62,570 bases of DNA from Candidatus Poribacteria bacterium (GCA_030748495.1 JASMLX010000019.1:1-62570); one strand, 5' to 3'. Counted from the stretch's first letter, positions 30,877 to 40,419 are shown. Notes: generated by a model not told the origin, from the letters alone. Numbers and translations are program-made.

Positions 30877-31043
30877 AAATAATTATGCATAAATTAATTG
30901 ACTAGAACTGATAAAAATGGAGGAGATGCCCTGTTCAGCCTCGATTTAAGATCTATAACGCACCTACATCTATCTGTAACACATCTTTCCATCATAGCAC
31001 AATCTTCCGTCTCTAATCCATCCAAAACTAAAGCCTGAAATAG

Positions 31044-32927
31044 ATGACCCATTTTTCGGTTCGAGAGCGGATTACTATCTCCAGGCGACGATTTATTCTG
31101 CGATCTATAATCTTGGGGGCTTTATTGATTGCCCTCAACTGCTACTGGATTGTTTCGGCCGAAAATCGGGTGGTTTGGGAACTGACCGATTTCTCGATCT
31201 TTCCAACCGTTCTATTTACCCTCTTTCTCTTTGGTAGCCTAAATTTGCTATTGAAGCGATACGCATCAGATCTAGCTTTCGAAGATGGTGAAGTTGCCAC
31301 TATCTACATCATGATTTCGGTAGCTACCGCTTTGGCTGGACACGACATCGTTCGTCAATTGGTGCCATTAATGGCTAACCCATTTTGGTTTGCTACGACC
31401 GAAAACGAATGGGAAGATCTCTTTTTTCGGTTTATTCCCGATTGGCTAGCTGTTTCTAATCGACGCATTTTACAAGGCTATTTTGAGGGAGACGAGAACT
31501 TCTGGCAACAGCACTATATTAACGCCTGGTCGATACCAGTTTTGGCTTGGACAGTCTTTGTGGTGGTGCTACTCGTCGTGATGCTCTGTTTGAATATCAT
31601 TATCCGCCGTCAATGGATCGAACACGAAAAGCTAAGTTACCCGTTGACCGTGATGCCAATTGAGGTGATTGGGAACAGTAAGCAGACCCTCTCCAATAGG
31701 CTAATTTGGCTCGGATTTGGACTAGCATTTGGGTTGGAGATGTTAGCCGGCTTGAGTTACCTGTTTCCTTTCATTCCGGCACTGAAGGTCAAAAGTATGC
31801 TTCACTTTAGTGATAGGCCGTGGAATGCAATGGGAGGTGTCCCCATCTATGTTTACCCATTTGCCATCGGACTCGGTTACTTGATGCCGTTAGATCTATC
31901 CTTTTCGCTATGGATTTTCTTCCTGATCTGGAAACTACAAGCTGCGATTTTCAGTGCAACGGGTTGGTCCACAGCACTCGGATTACAGACTGAGCAACGG
32001 GCTGGTGCCTGGTTGGGGATTGGTCTGATTGCCCTTTGGACCAGTCGAAAACACATCTGGCAGATTATCAGTAGTGTCTTTGCGCTTCGTCAAAACGATG
32101 GGCTATATCGCTTTGCTGTGGCTGGTGGGTTACTGGGCTTCATCTTTATGCTATTTTTTTGGGCTTACGCAGGTCTGTCACCCTGGGTCGCTACCGGTTA
32201 TTTTTTGGCTTACTTTGTTTTCTGCACCGCAATGACCCGTATGAGGGCCGAATTAGGGCCACCGACACACGAATTGCATGGTGTCCACCCGGACCGATTG
32301 ATGGTTACACTGTTGGGAAGTCGAGTCTTAGGTGCAACTAACCTGACTAATACCACGCTACTATCTTGGCTAGCTTACGGTTATCGCTGCCATCCGATGC
32401 CCCATCAATTGGAGGGCTTCAAGATCGGCTCCTATTTCAAGATTTCTGAAAAACGGTTGGTGATGGCCATTATAGTGGCGATTGTTGTTGGAGCTTTTCT
32501 GTCCATTGGCCTGCATGTGTCACTCTATTACAAATATCGATTTGCCCGGTGGGGAGTAGGAGAGTTTCACTATCTGCGGAATCTAATCGCTTTTCCACGT
32601 CAACCAAATTTTGAGGCTTTGTCACACATCGGTTTTGGAATAGCGCTGACCGTTGTTATGACCCTGCTGAAACGGCGGTTTCTATGGTGGCCTTTATATC
32701 CTGTTGGTTACGCCGTCGGAAATGGTTGGGCAATTGGCTGGATGTGGTTCTCGATCTTTCTGGGTTGGTTGGCTAAGCGGACATCCTTTGCCATAGGTGG
32801 TGTCAGGCATTATCGACAACTACTTCCTCTGTTTCTAGGTCTTATTTTCGGCCAGTTCTTGGCTGGTAGTCTGTGGAGTTTGCTGGGCATCATCTTTAAT
32901 CGAAATGTCTACACGCTATTCCCTTAG
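31044..32927 (+). CDS. polytopic membrane protein, DUF6785/OPT-like
   Basis: A 627-aa integral membrane protein with about 14 hydrophobic segments, opening with a basic stretch then FILRSIILGALLIALNCYWI. Blocks FEDGEVATIYIMISVATALA, WIEHEKLSYPLTVMPIEVIG, GVPIYVYPFAIGLGYLMPLD, MTRMRAELGPPTHELHGVHP and VGNGWAIGWMWFSIFLGWLA match, as I recall them, the DUF6785/DUF6784 proteins that resemble oligopeptide (OPT) transporters. The substrate is unknown. No ribosome site is clear before ATG 31044. It ends with TAG. The transglutaminase gene begins 124 bases later on the same strand. Confidence 0.75.
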   Translation: MTHFSVRERITISRRRFILRSIILGALLIALNCYWIVSAENRVVWELTDFSIFPTVLFTLFLFGSLNLLLKRYASDLAFEDGEVATIYIMISVATALAGHDIVRQLVPLMANPFWFATTENEWEDLFFRFIPDWLAVSNRRILQGYFEGDENFWQQHYINAWSIPVLAWTVFVVVLLVVMLCLNIIIRRQWIEHEKLSYPLTVMPIEVIGNSKQTLSNRLIWLGFGLAFGLEMLAGLSYLFPFIPALKVKSMLHFSDRPWNAMGGVPIYVYPFAIGLGYLMPLDLSFSLWIFFLIWKLQAAIFSATGWSTALGLQTEQRAGAWLGIGLIALWTSRKHIWQIISSVFALRQNDGLYRFAVAGGLLGFIFMLFFWAYAGLSPWVATGYFLAYFVFCTAMTRMRAELGPPTHELHGVHPDRLMVTLLGSRVLGATNLTNTTLLSWLAYGYRCHPMPHQLEGFKIGSYFKISEKRLVMAIIVAIVVGAFLSIGLHVSLYYKYRFARWGVGEFHYLRNLIAFPRQPNFEALSHIGFGIALTVVMTLLKRRFLWWPLYPVGYAVGNGWAIGWMWFSIFLGWLAKRTSFAIGGVRHYRQLLPLFLGLIFGQFLAGSLWSLLGIIFNRNVYTLFP

Positions 32928-33050
32928 TTCTATTCGACGTATGGACGGGTATATTCATCCGGTGCCTGGTATGGAGCTATTCCTCTGCAGAATATGGTAA
33001 AATCAAAAGCGTAGGATAATTGGCTGGGTTAACTGGCTAGCGAAAATACG

Positions 33051-34577
33051 ATGGGGCTGATGAGAAAACCGACCTTATGTTGGATAATCATAATTGCCTT
33101 CTTTTATCTTTCCCTTATAACTGAAGGTCCAGGGGGTACTACTGTTGCGCAGATTAAAATTGATCCCGTGGCTGAGATGATAAAGCTACCGCAAGAAGAT
33201 TGGTTATCACTGAGTTTGATGGGCGCCAAAGTCGGCTATGCCCATATCTATGCTGAGAAGGCCACCTATCGAGACCAACCAGCTATTAAAATTCGGACAC
33301 AGACGGCCATACAGATTCAGAGAACCGGGACCGGATTACGGTTGGAAACGACTCGAACCTGCTATGTTGGTCTGGATTTGGTTCCCCTCTACTTTGTCTC
33401 TCTATCCAATGAAACAGGTCAAGAGAAGCGGGTGGAAGGCGTGATTGAAAACGGTGAGATTCGCTTAGAGACAACTTTAGCTGGCGAGACGACAACAGTA
33501 CAGAAATCAGTTGCACCGAATACCGTCTTCGATGCAGCAGTTGGTTATTTTGTTTTGCACCACGGATTTGAGGTTGGTGACCAGTATGACCTCAATGTCT
33601 TCAGTATGGATTTGATGCAACCTGTGGAAACCGAAATTAAAGTGGTTCGGCAAGAAACCGTCAATGGTCAACCTACCTTTGTGGTCGATTACACCATGGA
33701 TATTATGGGAGGGATTACAACCACCGAATGGGTGGATGCGAACGGAACAACCCATCGGATGGAGTCCGGATTGATGGGTTTAAAGATGGTTTTGACCCGA
33801 ACAGACATGCCGACAGCACTAGATGGACTAGCCGAAGTCGATGTAATCTTAAAGACTAAAATCTTATCTACAGGTGAGCGGCCGAAACCAGATGCTAATC
33901 GACTTTTAGCCCGAGTACAGATTTTCAGTTTAGATCCTGAAAAAGCTATTTTACGGAATCACCGGCAGAAAATCTTGAGTCAAAATGGCACCGATCTGCG
34001 ACTTGAAATTAGCAGGGAGCCTAAAATTCCGAGTCTAGCCCGGTCCGTTCTAGCAACCCGGGTTCAGCAAGATCAAACCCTGGCCGGCTTCTTGGAATCG
34101 AGTGTCTATATTCAAGCTGATCATCCACAGATGATCGAACAGGCTAAGGCTGTCGTCAGTGACGAGAATCAAGCTTGGCCGGCGGCGGATAAACTGAATC
34201 GATGGGTTTACGACACCATCCGGAACAAAAATCTTCAGGTTGGCTTTGGTTCGGCTTTGCAGACTCTGGAGTCTCAAACGGGTGATTGTACTGAACATAC
34301 AGTGCTGTTTGTGGCTTTGGCGCGGGCCGCAGGTCTACCGGCCAGGGTTTGCGCCGGGTTGGTTTTTCAGCGAGATGCCTTTTATTACCACTTCTGGTCC
34401 GAGGTTTATGTTGGCGAGTGGATTGCCACCGATCCTACATTCGGCCAAGCCCAGGCTGATGCCACCCATATTCAACTGGCGGGCAGCGTTATGGAATCCG
34501 ACTCGATGGTTGAAATGGGCGAAGGTGTAATGCGGACGCTAAACCAGATGGAAATCGAAATACTGGAGTCTCAATAA
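33051..34577 (+). CDS. secreted transglutaminase-like protein
   Basis: A 508-aa protein with an N-terminal hydrophobic signal (WIIIIAFFYLSLIT) and probable export. Residues about 30-330 form a beta-rich N-terminal region. The C-terminal transglutaminase-like core has LQTLESQTGDCTEHTVLFVA (Cys413), FYYHFWSEVYVG (His447) and WIATDPTFGQ (Asp461), a complete Cys-His-Asp triad. A second ATG at 33060 preceded by GGGG is a possible start and would give a shorter n-region. The patatin gene follows after ten bases. The triad architecture is peptidase- or amidase-like; crosslinking is not implied. Confidence 0.85.
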   Translation: MGLMRKPTLCWIIIIAFFYLSLITEGPGGTTVAQIKIDPVAEMIKLPQEDWLSLSLMGAKVGYAHIYAEKATYRDQPAIKIRTQTAIQIQRTGTGLRLETTRTCYVGLDLVPLYFVSLSNETGQEKRVEGVIENGEIRLETTLAGETTTVQKSVAPNTVFDAAVGYFVLHHGFEVGDQYDLNVFSMDLMQPVETEIKVVRQETVNGQPTFVVDYTMDIMGGITTTEWVDANGTTHRMESGLMGLKMVLTRTDMPTALDGLAEVDVILKTKILSTGERPKPDANRLLARVQIFSLDPEKAILRNHRQKILSQNGTDLRLEISREPKIPSLARSVLATRVQQDQTLAGFLESSVYIQADHPQMIEQAKAVVSDENQAWPAADKLNRWVYDTIRNKNLQVGFGSALQTLESQTGDCTEHTVLFVALARAAGLPARVCAGLVFQRDAFYYHFWSEVYVGEWIATDPTFGQAQADATHIQLAGSVMESDSMVEMGEGVMRTLNQMEIEILESQ

Positions 34578-34587
34578 TGGTGGATTT

Positions 34588-35397
34588 ATGAAACCATCAG
34601 CCCTGGTTTTGTCCGGTGGTGGGACGCTTGGCACTGCCCATATCGGCGTTTTAAAGTCGCTGGCCACTCGCTATCAATTCGATTTTTTGTGCGGGGTCTC
34701 TGCCGGAGCGATTGTGGCTGGTTTTTTGGCTGTCGAGCTTCAACCCGATCAGATCTGGGATATTGTGCGCCACACCAACATTTTCCCAAATATGCTGGAT
34801 TTGGCCAAAAACAGTTTTGGCTTGGTAGCCGGGGATCGAATTGTTGAATTATTGAAAACCCATCTAGGTGAGGTTGAGTTTGCCGATCTGAACTATCCAC
34901 TCTACATCGGCGCAACCGATTTTAAAACTGGTAAAAATGTTGCCTTGTGTCAAGGAAAATTGACCGACGCTATCCGCGCTTCAATTTCGGTGCCAGTTCT
35001 GTTTTCGCCTTATTACCATCCCGAGTATGACCAATGGTTGGTCGATGGTGGGTTGTCACAAAATTTTCCGCTCGATTTAGCTATAGATCGATACCAAGGT
35101 GACCAGATCATCGGCATCGACGTAATTGGACAGATCAACTCTGATATCGATTTCAGCCAGTCAGGACCATCGATCCCTCCAATTGATCAGATTAGTAAAA
35201 TACGGCCGGTTTTAGAGAGGTCTATACGGATTATGCTGATGAACCAGGAAGCCTATTTTCGCACCGATCAGCGTGTCAAAATCATACGTCCACCATTGAC
35301 CGACTATACTTCATACGATATTACTAAGGTGGAGTCGATTTACCAGATCGGTTTGGAATCTGGTCGATCGTTTATCGATGCTAACACTCGAAAGTAA
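34588..35397 (+). CDS. patatin-like phospholipase
   Basis: A 269-aa serine lipase/acyl hydrolase of the RssA/YchK-like type, probably cytosolic. The oxyanion loop is LVLSGGGTLGTAHIGVLKSL; the nucleophile elbow is CGVSAGAIVAGF with Ser38 (GxSxG); the dyad Asp is in WLVDGGLSQNFPLD (Asp153). GGTGG sits just before ATG 34588. It is ten bases after the transglutaminase gene and overlaps the next gene by 20 bases, so the three are probably one transcript. Natural substrates are phospholipids or acyl esters. Confidence 0.9.
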   Translation: MKPSALVLSGGGTLGTAHIGVLKSLATRYQFDFLCGVSAGAIVAGFLAVELQPDQIWDIVRHTNIFPNMLDLAKNSFGLVAGDRIVELLKTHLGEVEFADLNYPLYIGATDFKTGKNVALCQGKLTDAIRASISVPVLFSPYYHPEYDQWLVDGGLSQNFPLDLAIDRYQGDQIIGIDVIGQINSDIDFSQSGPSIPPIDQISKIRPVLERSIRIMLMNQEAYFRTDQRVKIIRPPLTDYTSYDITKVESIYQIGLESGRSFIDANTRK

Positions 35398-36166
35398 AAA
35401 TATCATTATCGTCGGCGGCACCTCTGGGTTGGGGTTATCGGCTGCCAAAGCCTGCATTGCCGCTGGCGCAAAGATTTTCACCTTCAGCCGAAACCCAGAT
35501 AAAGTCGAGCAGGCCAAGCAGAGCCTTGGCTCTTCAGCTGAGGTCGTTATCGGTTCGGCTACAGACCCCAACTTTGTCAATTCAGCCATCGAAATTGCGG
35601 CCCGGAAGTTCGGTTGGATTCACGCCTTATACCATGTGGCTGGAGGGAGTGGTCGCCGTATGGGAGATGGGCCTCTACACCAGATTACAGATCAAGGCTG
35701 GCAATATACCCTTGACCTTAATCTGTCCTCGGTTTTCTACTCCAACCGAGCGGTTGTCCAGCAATTTTTGCAACAGGAAAGTGGCGGTTCTATCCTGAAT
35801 ATGGGGTCAGTTCTCGGTTTTTCGCCCTCACCCAAATATTTCGCCACTCATGCTTACACCACTAGTAAAGCCGCCCTGGTTGGCATGACGACTTCGATGG
35901 CGTCTTATTACGCACCTCACCAGATCCGCTTTAATCTGATTGCCCCCGCACTAACCGAAACACCAATGGCCCAACGTGCCGCTGCAAGTGCTGAGATTAT
36001 GACCTTTATCCAGCATAAGCAACCACTAGATGGTGGCCGTATCGGTAAGCCCGTAGATCTGGACGCAGCAGCGGTTTTCTTTCTCTCAGACCAATCTCGG
36101 TTTGTAACAGGACAAGTCTTGGCTGTCGATGGTGGTTGGTCCGTAACGGATGCCACTTCCCTCTAA
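35378..36166 (+). CDS. short-chain dehydrogenase/reductase
   Basis: A classical SDR of 262 aa. The cofactor loop IIIVGGTSGLGLSAAKA is TGxxxGxG-type with Gly in place of Thr, and the catalytic set is Ser144 (NMGSVLG), Tyr160 and Lys164 (YTTSKAAL). The middle NAG equivalent is HVAGGSGRRMG. The C-terminus AVFFLSDQSRFVTGQVLAVD then GGW is typical of FabG-like enzymes. ATG 35378 lies inside the patatin gene in another frame, a 20-base overlap indicating translational coupling. The substrate is unknown. Confidence 0.92.
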   Translation: MLTLESKNIIIVGGTSGLGLSAAKACIAAGAKIFTFSRNPDKVEQAKQSLGSSAEVVIGSATDPNFVNSAIEIAARKFGWIHALYHVAGGSGRRMGDGPLHQITDQGWQYTLDLNLSSVFYSNRAVVQQFLQQESGGSILNMGSVLGFSPSPKYFATHAYTTSKAALVGMTTSMASYYAPHQIRFNLIAPALTETPMAQRAAASAEIMTFIQHKQPLDGGRIGKPVDLDAAAVFFLSDQSRFVTGQVLAVDGGWSVTDATSL

Positions 36167-36254
36167 TATGCAAGTCGCCGGGCGATTCCTTCCTTGTTAC
36201 CCTCTACCCTACAGTTTAGTTTAGTAAAGCACTACCTGCTTAAATAAACCAGAA

Positions 36255-36388
36255 AAACAGTATCGGTTTTCGGTCTGTTTATAGTTTATAATATGATATT
36301 AGGCTAATTTCGCCAGTTCCAAAGTTGTCTATCTTGCTTGAATAACTAAGGAAACAGTACTGATCTGCGGTCAGTTTATAATTTACAT
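36255..36388 (+). repeat. two copies of a 37-bp promoter-like element
   Basis: Copy A (36255-36291) and copy B (36352-36388) match at about 29 of 37 positions. Each starts AAACAGTA, has CGGTC then GTTTATA in the second half, and carries TATAAT (36287-36292; 36377-36382). Copy B contains ACTGA/TCAGT arms and copy A AAACAG/CTGTTT arms, so both have dyad symmetry. Copy B abuts the kdsD-like start codon, with its TATAAT only about five bases upstream. Transcription from B would give a nearly leaderless mRNA; from A it would give an 80-90-base leader. Confidence 0.55.
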
Positions 36389-36989
36389 GGGTCTACAGAT
36401 AGGGAAACAGGTCATCCAGACGGAGATTCAAGCCTTGAATTTGTTATTGGAGGGTTTGGGTGATTCATTTGAGAGTGCCGTTGAAACCTTGAAAAGCTGT
36501 AAAGGGAAAATTGTCGTTACAGGTGTAGGAAAATCCGGCATCATTGGACAGAAGATAGCGGCAACACTGTCGAGCACCGGCTCACCTGCCGTTTTCATGC
36601 ATGCGTCTGAGGCGGTACACGGCGACTTGGGATTGGTAACAGAAGAAGATGTAAGCATCATCATCTCCTACAGTGGAGAGACAGCCGAAGCATTAAATGT
36701 CGTTCAGCCGATGAAAGAACGCGGAATCACAATCATTGCGATGACCGGCAGACCCGAGTCGACCCTGGCGGGTGAGAGTGATATTCATCTCGACATTTCC
36801 GTTCGCAGAGAAGCCGATCCACTGAATCTGGCACCGACATCTAGCACTACCGCTATGCTCGTACTAGGAGACGCACTTGCGATTACCCTCTCTGTCGAAA
36901 GGGAGTTTACCCGGGAGAATTTTTATCGATTTCATCCGGGGGGGAATCTGGGAAAGGAATTGAAATCAGAAGTAGGAGGGGTTAAATGA
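36387..36989 (+). CDS. SIS-domain sugar-phosphate isomerase (KpsF/GutQ-like, no CBS)
   Basis: A 200-aa SIS-domain protein related to D-arabinose-5-phosphate isomerases. Blocks: IVVTGVGKSGIIGQKIAATL (phosphate-binding Ser), FMHASEAVHGDLGLVTEEDV, IISYSGETAEALNVV and NLAPTSSTTAMLVLGDALAI. Full-length KdsD/KpsF enzymes are about 320 aa with two CBS domains; these are absent here, so regulation by a CBS ligand is lost. There is no Shine-Dalgarno site. The ATG follows directly on the second copy of a promoter-like repeat. It overlaps the ribokinase gene by four bases (ATGA), so the two are coupled. Together they could isomerise and phosphorylate a pentose or ketose; the substrate is unknown. Confidence 0.88.
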   Translation: MGLQIGKQVIQTEIQALNLLLEGLGDSFESAVETLKSCKGKIVVTGVGKSGIIGQKIAATLSSTGSPAVFMHASEAVHGDLGLVTEEDVSIIISYSGETAEALNVVQPMKERGITIIAMTGRPESTLAGESDIHLDISVRREADPLNLAPTSSTTAMLVLGDALAITLSVEREFTRENFYRFHPGGNLGKELKSEVGGVK

Positions 36990-37912
36990 GTGTTAAGAGG
37001 CCAAAGGTAGCCGTTGTCGGCAGTTTCATGATGGACCTGGTTGTGAAAGCTGAGAGACGACCTAGAGTGGGTGAAACCTTAGTGGGCGAAGAATTCGGTA
37101 TGTTTATTGGGGGAAAAGGTACTAATCAGGCGATTGCCGCTGCCAGACTAGGGGCGGAAGTCCATATGATTGGCCGGCTGGGACAAGACCAGTTTGGAGA
37201 CATATTTATTGAATCCCTACAGAAAGATAATATTCATACCGATTTTATTGTCAGAGACACAGAAGTTGGTACGGGGGTAGGGACTCCAGTCATTGATGCG
37301 GATGGAAACAACAGCATCATTATTATTCCACGGGCAAATATGCGATTAACAATTGCCAACGTAGAAAAAGCTGCCTCAGCAATTGCTGAGGCAGATGTGC
37401 TATTGTTACAGTTAGAAGTCCCGATTGAATCATCGAAACGCGCTGCCGAGATTGCACGAGAAAACAGTACAGCCGTTATTTTAAACCCGGCCCCCGCCTG
37501 CCAAATACCGAATGAGTTTCTGGAATTTGTTGATTATTTGACACCCAATGAAATCGAGACAGAAATGCTAACAGGCGTAAAAGTATCAGATCAGTCTGGT
37601 ACGGAACAGGCCGCGCGGATTCTTCTGGATAAAGGGATGTCTGCGGTGGTTCTCACTCTGGGCTCAAGAGGAACTCTATTGCTCACTGAGAATACTACAG
37701 CGTCCGTTCCTGCTCACAAAGTGAACGTCGTAGATACAACCGCGGCTGGGGATGCTTTTTGCGGCGGATTTGCATTCGGTCTAGCTCAGGGGCAAAAATT
37801 AACAGAGGCCGTCAGGTGTGGCAATGCGGCCGGAGCCTTGGCTGTTACTGTAATGGGTGCAGAGCCGTCCATGCCTACTTCCGAAGCCGTAAGAGAACTA
37901 TTGAACCAATAA
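36986..37912 (+). CDS. PfkB-family carbohydrate kinase (ribokinase-like)
   Basis: A 308-aa kinase that phosphorylates a sugar with ATP in the cytosol. The first PfkB signature is FGMFIGGKGTNQAIAAARLG and the second is NVVDTTAAGDAFCGGFAFGL with catalytic-base Asp256. VAVVGSFMMDLVVKAERRPR and TPNEIETEMLTGV are ribokinase-like. Length and spacing are normal. It starts inside the stop of the SIS gene (ATGA). D-ribose is the best single guess, but the pairing with a SIS isomerase leaves arabinose, ribulose or another pentose open. Confidence 0.9.
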   Translation: MSVKRPKVAVVGSFMMDLVVKAERRPRVGETLVGEEFGMFIGGKGTNQAIAAARLGAEVHMIGRLGQDQFGDIFIESLQKDNIHTDFIVRDTEVGTGVGTPVIDADGNNSIIIIPRANMRLTIANVEKAASAIAEADVLLLQLEVPIESSKRAAEIARENSTAVILNPAPACQIPNEFLEFVDYLTPNEIETEMLTGVKVSDQSGTEQAARILLDKGMSAVVLTLGSRGTLLLTENTTASVPAHKVNVVDTTAAGDAFCGGFAFGLAQGQKLTEAVRCGNAAGALAVTVMGAEPSMPTSEAVRELLNQ

Positions 37913-38110
37913 ATAATAACATCCGCATTCTCTACTATTATTCTCGCCAATTACCTTGCCCCTATCGTTACCACTTACACTATGGGGTTACTGATGCCGT
38001 AACGGCTGACAGTTGGCCTCTCTTTCCGGTATCTGGCCACTGCTCTTCTGACAGCGTCGGACTTCAACTTGAAACGGCCCGGACTGTCCGTTAGTATCAG
38101 GAAATAGAGT

Positions 38111-39586
38111 TTAGTACGGAGTCATAGATCTTGACAGTTCTGTAGTGGATGTATGAGTAGATACATCGGCTTGATCGGCCAGTGCCATCAGATAGTCGTA
38201 GATCTGCTGTCGGTAACGAACTGGAATTCGGTTTTGAGCCAGTGCTTCAGCATATTGTTGTTGGGCCTGTTGGTAAGACTCTGTAAACGAAGTCGAACGA
38301 CTCAGTTTTGCATCCATCTCTCCGACATAGACTTCCGAAAACTGACTGGTAACGGAATCGTAAGTATGGTCAGAGTTATCTGATTCGGCCGTTAGATTTT
38401 GCAAGACCAAATCGGATCCTGTCTCCAATTTAGGAGGTTGAATCTCCGTTCGAGGCGTCGACACATTTGCCTCTGCTTCTCCTCCGGTGCTAGAAGTGGG
38501 GTTAGAGTTCGGTTGCCAATCCGAAACACCGGCTGCTTCTTTCGATCCTCGCGTCTTGTTACCCGATTGACCGGTTGTCCCGCTAGAGTTGGCTAGACCT
38601 TCTCCGACTCGACTAGAGCGAGCGTTCGCCATTGCGATTTCTCGACGGCTCTGACGAATCTGTTGCTGGATGGCAGCAAGTGATTTTTGGGCTTTTAATT
38701 TTTCTGCCTGGTTCATTTTTCGCAGCGCGTCGATGATCTGTTGAAGTTGTTTGGGGGCTATTTGGTCTGGTGTTGCCATCGATTTCGATAGCCCCTCCGG
38801 TAGGCTGGCCGGTTGCTGGTTGAGTATGTTCTGCACCAGATTTTTCAGTTCAACCATCTGTTCAGAATTTAATTCCTCCAGTCGGTTCAGTGCATCTTCT
38901 AATTTCTGGACAACTGGTGATTGGCGGTCGATAAAGGTTTCTTGCCGCTGATGGACTTGTCGTTGGAGTTCGCCCAATACTTTTTCTGCCTTCTCTGCGC
39001 GGATACGTGGATGACTGAGTTTTTTGATAGCTGCGGCAATATTATCTTTGAGGACAGGATCGTTAATTTGGCTTAACCGATCAATAGCCACTCGAACCGC
39101 CGGTGTTTCAGATGGTGGCTGGTATTGGTAGGGTAGAAAAAAAGTGGCGATTATTAATAGTATTGGCAAAGCTAAAAAAAGAGTAGATCTGGGGACCAGA
39201 CACGGAAATGCAACTAAGGGGTTTGTCAGGTAATTGGTGGTATCCTTCCGTTGGGCGATGGCAGTTTCGTCTGTAGCCGCCAGATACTGGAAGGCAGAGC
39301 TGGTTCGCGCTTTCAGTTGCAGTTGTCGATCGATCTGTTGGGCGATCACTTCCGATGGCTCTGGTCGAGCCGTCAGTAGTGGCAACACCAAACTGAGAAT
39401 CGCGATTGAGCTAATAACTGGCAGAATTGGTAACCATATCCAGTGGTTCAGCATGAGGGCCAACCCAATAACTGTTAAACCAACCAGGCTACTAACAGTC
39501 AAGTGGTGGAGACGGCGATTATGTTGACATCGGCGTTGTACCTGTCGAATAGTAGCAGTAATGGTTTCTACTGCTGGGTCGTTCAT
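38111..39586 (-). CDS. membrane-anchored coiled-coil protein, unknown
   Basis: A 491-aa protein. Two N-terminal hydrophobic segments (about 29-72: LTVSSLVGLTVIGLALML and WIWLPILPVISSIAILSLVL) and a third at about 130-150 (TLFLALPILLIIATFFLPY) anchor it. The rest is charged helix and coiled coil (about 175-330), then a Ser/Asn/Gly-rich linker, then a conserved-looking tail with NRIPVRYRQQIYDYLMALAD. The tail and layout recall DUF4175-like proteins encoded near MoxR/VWA genes in related bacteria; those genes are absent here. The start overlaps the lgt stop by four bases (ATGA), so it is the last gene of comB-lgt-this gene. Function not assigned. Confidence 0.75.
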   Translation of the reverse strand: MNDPAVETITATIRQVQRRCQHNRRLHHLTVSSLVGLTVIGLALMLNHWIWLPILPVISSIAILSLVLPLLTARPEPSEVIAQQIDRQLQLKARTSSAFQYLAATDETAIAQRKDTTNYLTNPLVAFPCLVPRSTLFLALPILLIIATFFLPYQYQPPSETPAVRVAIDRLSQINDPVLKDNIAAAIKKLSHPRIRAEKAEKVLGELQRQVHQRQETFIDRQSPVVQKLEDALNRLEELNSEQMVELKNLVQNILNQQPASLPEGLSKSMATPDQIAPKQLQQIIDALRKMNQAEKLKAQKSLAAIQQQIRQSRREIAMANARSSRVGEGLANSSGTTGQSGNKTRGSKEAAGVSDWQPNSNPTSSTGGEAEANVSTPRTEIQPPKLETGSDLVLQNLTAESDNSDHTYDSVTSQFSEVYVGEMDAKLSRSTSFTESYQQAQQQYAEALAQNRIPVRYRQQIYDYLMALADQADVSTHTSTTELSRSMTPY

Positions 39587-40404
39587 GTTTGTAGTTGTGC
39601 CTTTGGCCAGCGGTAGATGACCAACAAGATGCCAATACTGATTAAGATCAAGCTAATCACCTGTGCACCGGAGAAGAGCCACACGTACTTTTGATTGATC
39701 CGCCAAAACTCGACAGTAAATCGTTCAATCCCCATTGCCAGTAAGGTCAATCCAAAAAGGACACCAGATCGACACTCCAGCTTTCGGCGAAACAGCCATA
39801 ATAAGCCAAAACTGAAACAAGAGATAACAGTTTCATAAATTGGGGTTGGGTGTACGGGGGTTAGCACAGCGCCATCCGGTATACCGCCGGGCACATTTGC
39901 CGTCACATAGTAGATCACGCCTTGATAGCTAAAATGGGTAGCTAAAGCCTCGGGGAAAGTAACGCACCAGGGCAAATCACCTGGTTTGCCGTAGCACCCA
40001 TCCCCAGCCAGGAAACAGCCGATCCGTCCAATACCGTACCCTAATATCAGCAACGGTCCAATAGTGTCAATTACCGACCAAACCGGATTTTTAGATCTAA
40101 AGACTGTGATCAAAACAGCTAACGTCCCGCCAATTAGCCCGCCATAGAAAACAAATCCGCTGGCTAAACTCCATTGACGAAATTCGATTACATAGTAAAG
40201 TTTAGCTCCTAAGAAGCCTCCAACGAAAGCCGAGACTATGATAGCAGAAGCTAACTCTTCACTTAGTCCTTTGCGGGGAAGTTCACGGCTAAGCCCGTAC
40301 AACACAGCCAAAAAACCGAGCGCAATCATCACGCCATAACTATTGATTGCTAAGGGAAATCCGAAGAGGTTGATGGGAGAAAAGTCAATGATACGAGGAT
40401 ACAT
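39583..40404 (-). CDS. lgt: prolipoprotein diacylglyceryl transferase
   Basis: Inner-membrane enzyme that attaches diacylglycerol from phosphatidylglycerol to the lipobox Cys of prolipoproteins. The product is 273 aa with seven hydrophobic segments. The signature GYGIGRIGCFLAGDGCYG (catalytic Arg) is present, along with an earlier NSYGVMIALGFLAVLYGL His/Gly region and HPTPIYETVISCFSFGLLW. It lies 15 bases after comB. The window also encodes at least one clear lipoprotein (the adaptor at 44458), a likely substrate. Confidence 0.95.
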   Translation of the reverse strand: MYPRIIDFSPINLFGFPLAINSYGVMIALGFLAVLYGLSRELPRKGLSEELASAIIVSAFVGGFLGAKLYYVIEFRQWSLASGFVFYGGLIGGTLAVLITVFRSKNPVWSVIDTIGPLLILGYGIGRIGCFLAGDGCYGKPGDLPWCVTFPEALATHFSYQGVIYYVTANVPGGIPDGAVLTPVHPTPIYETVISCFSFGLLWLFRRKLECRSGVLFGLTLLAMGIERFTVEFWRINQKYVWLFSGAQVISLILISIGILLVIYRWPKAQLQT

Positions 40405-40419
40405 GCCTATCTTTAGGGG

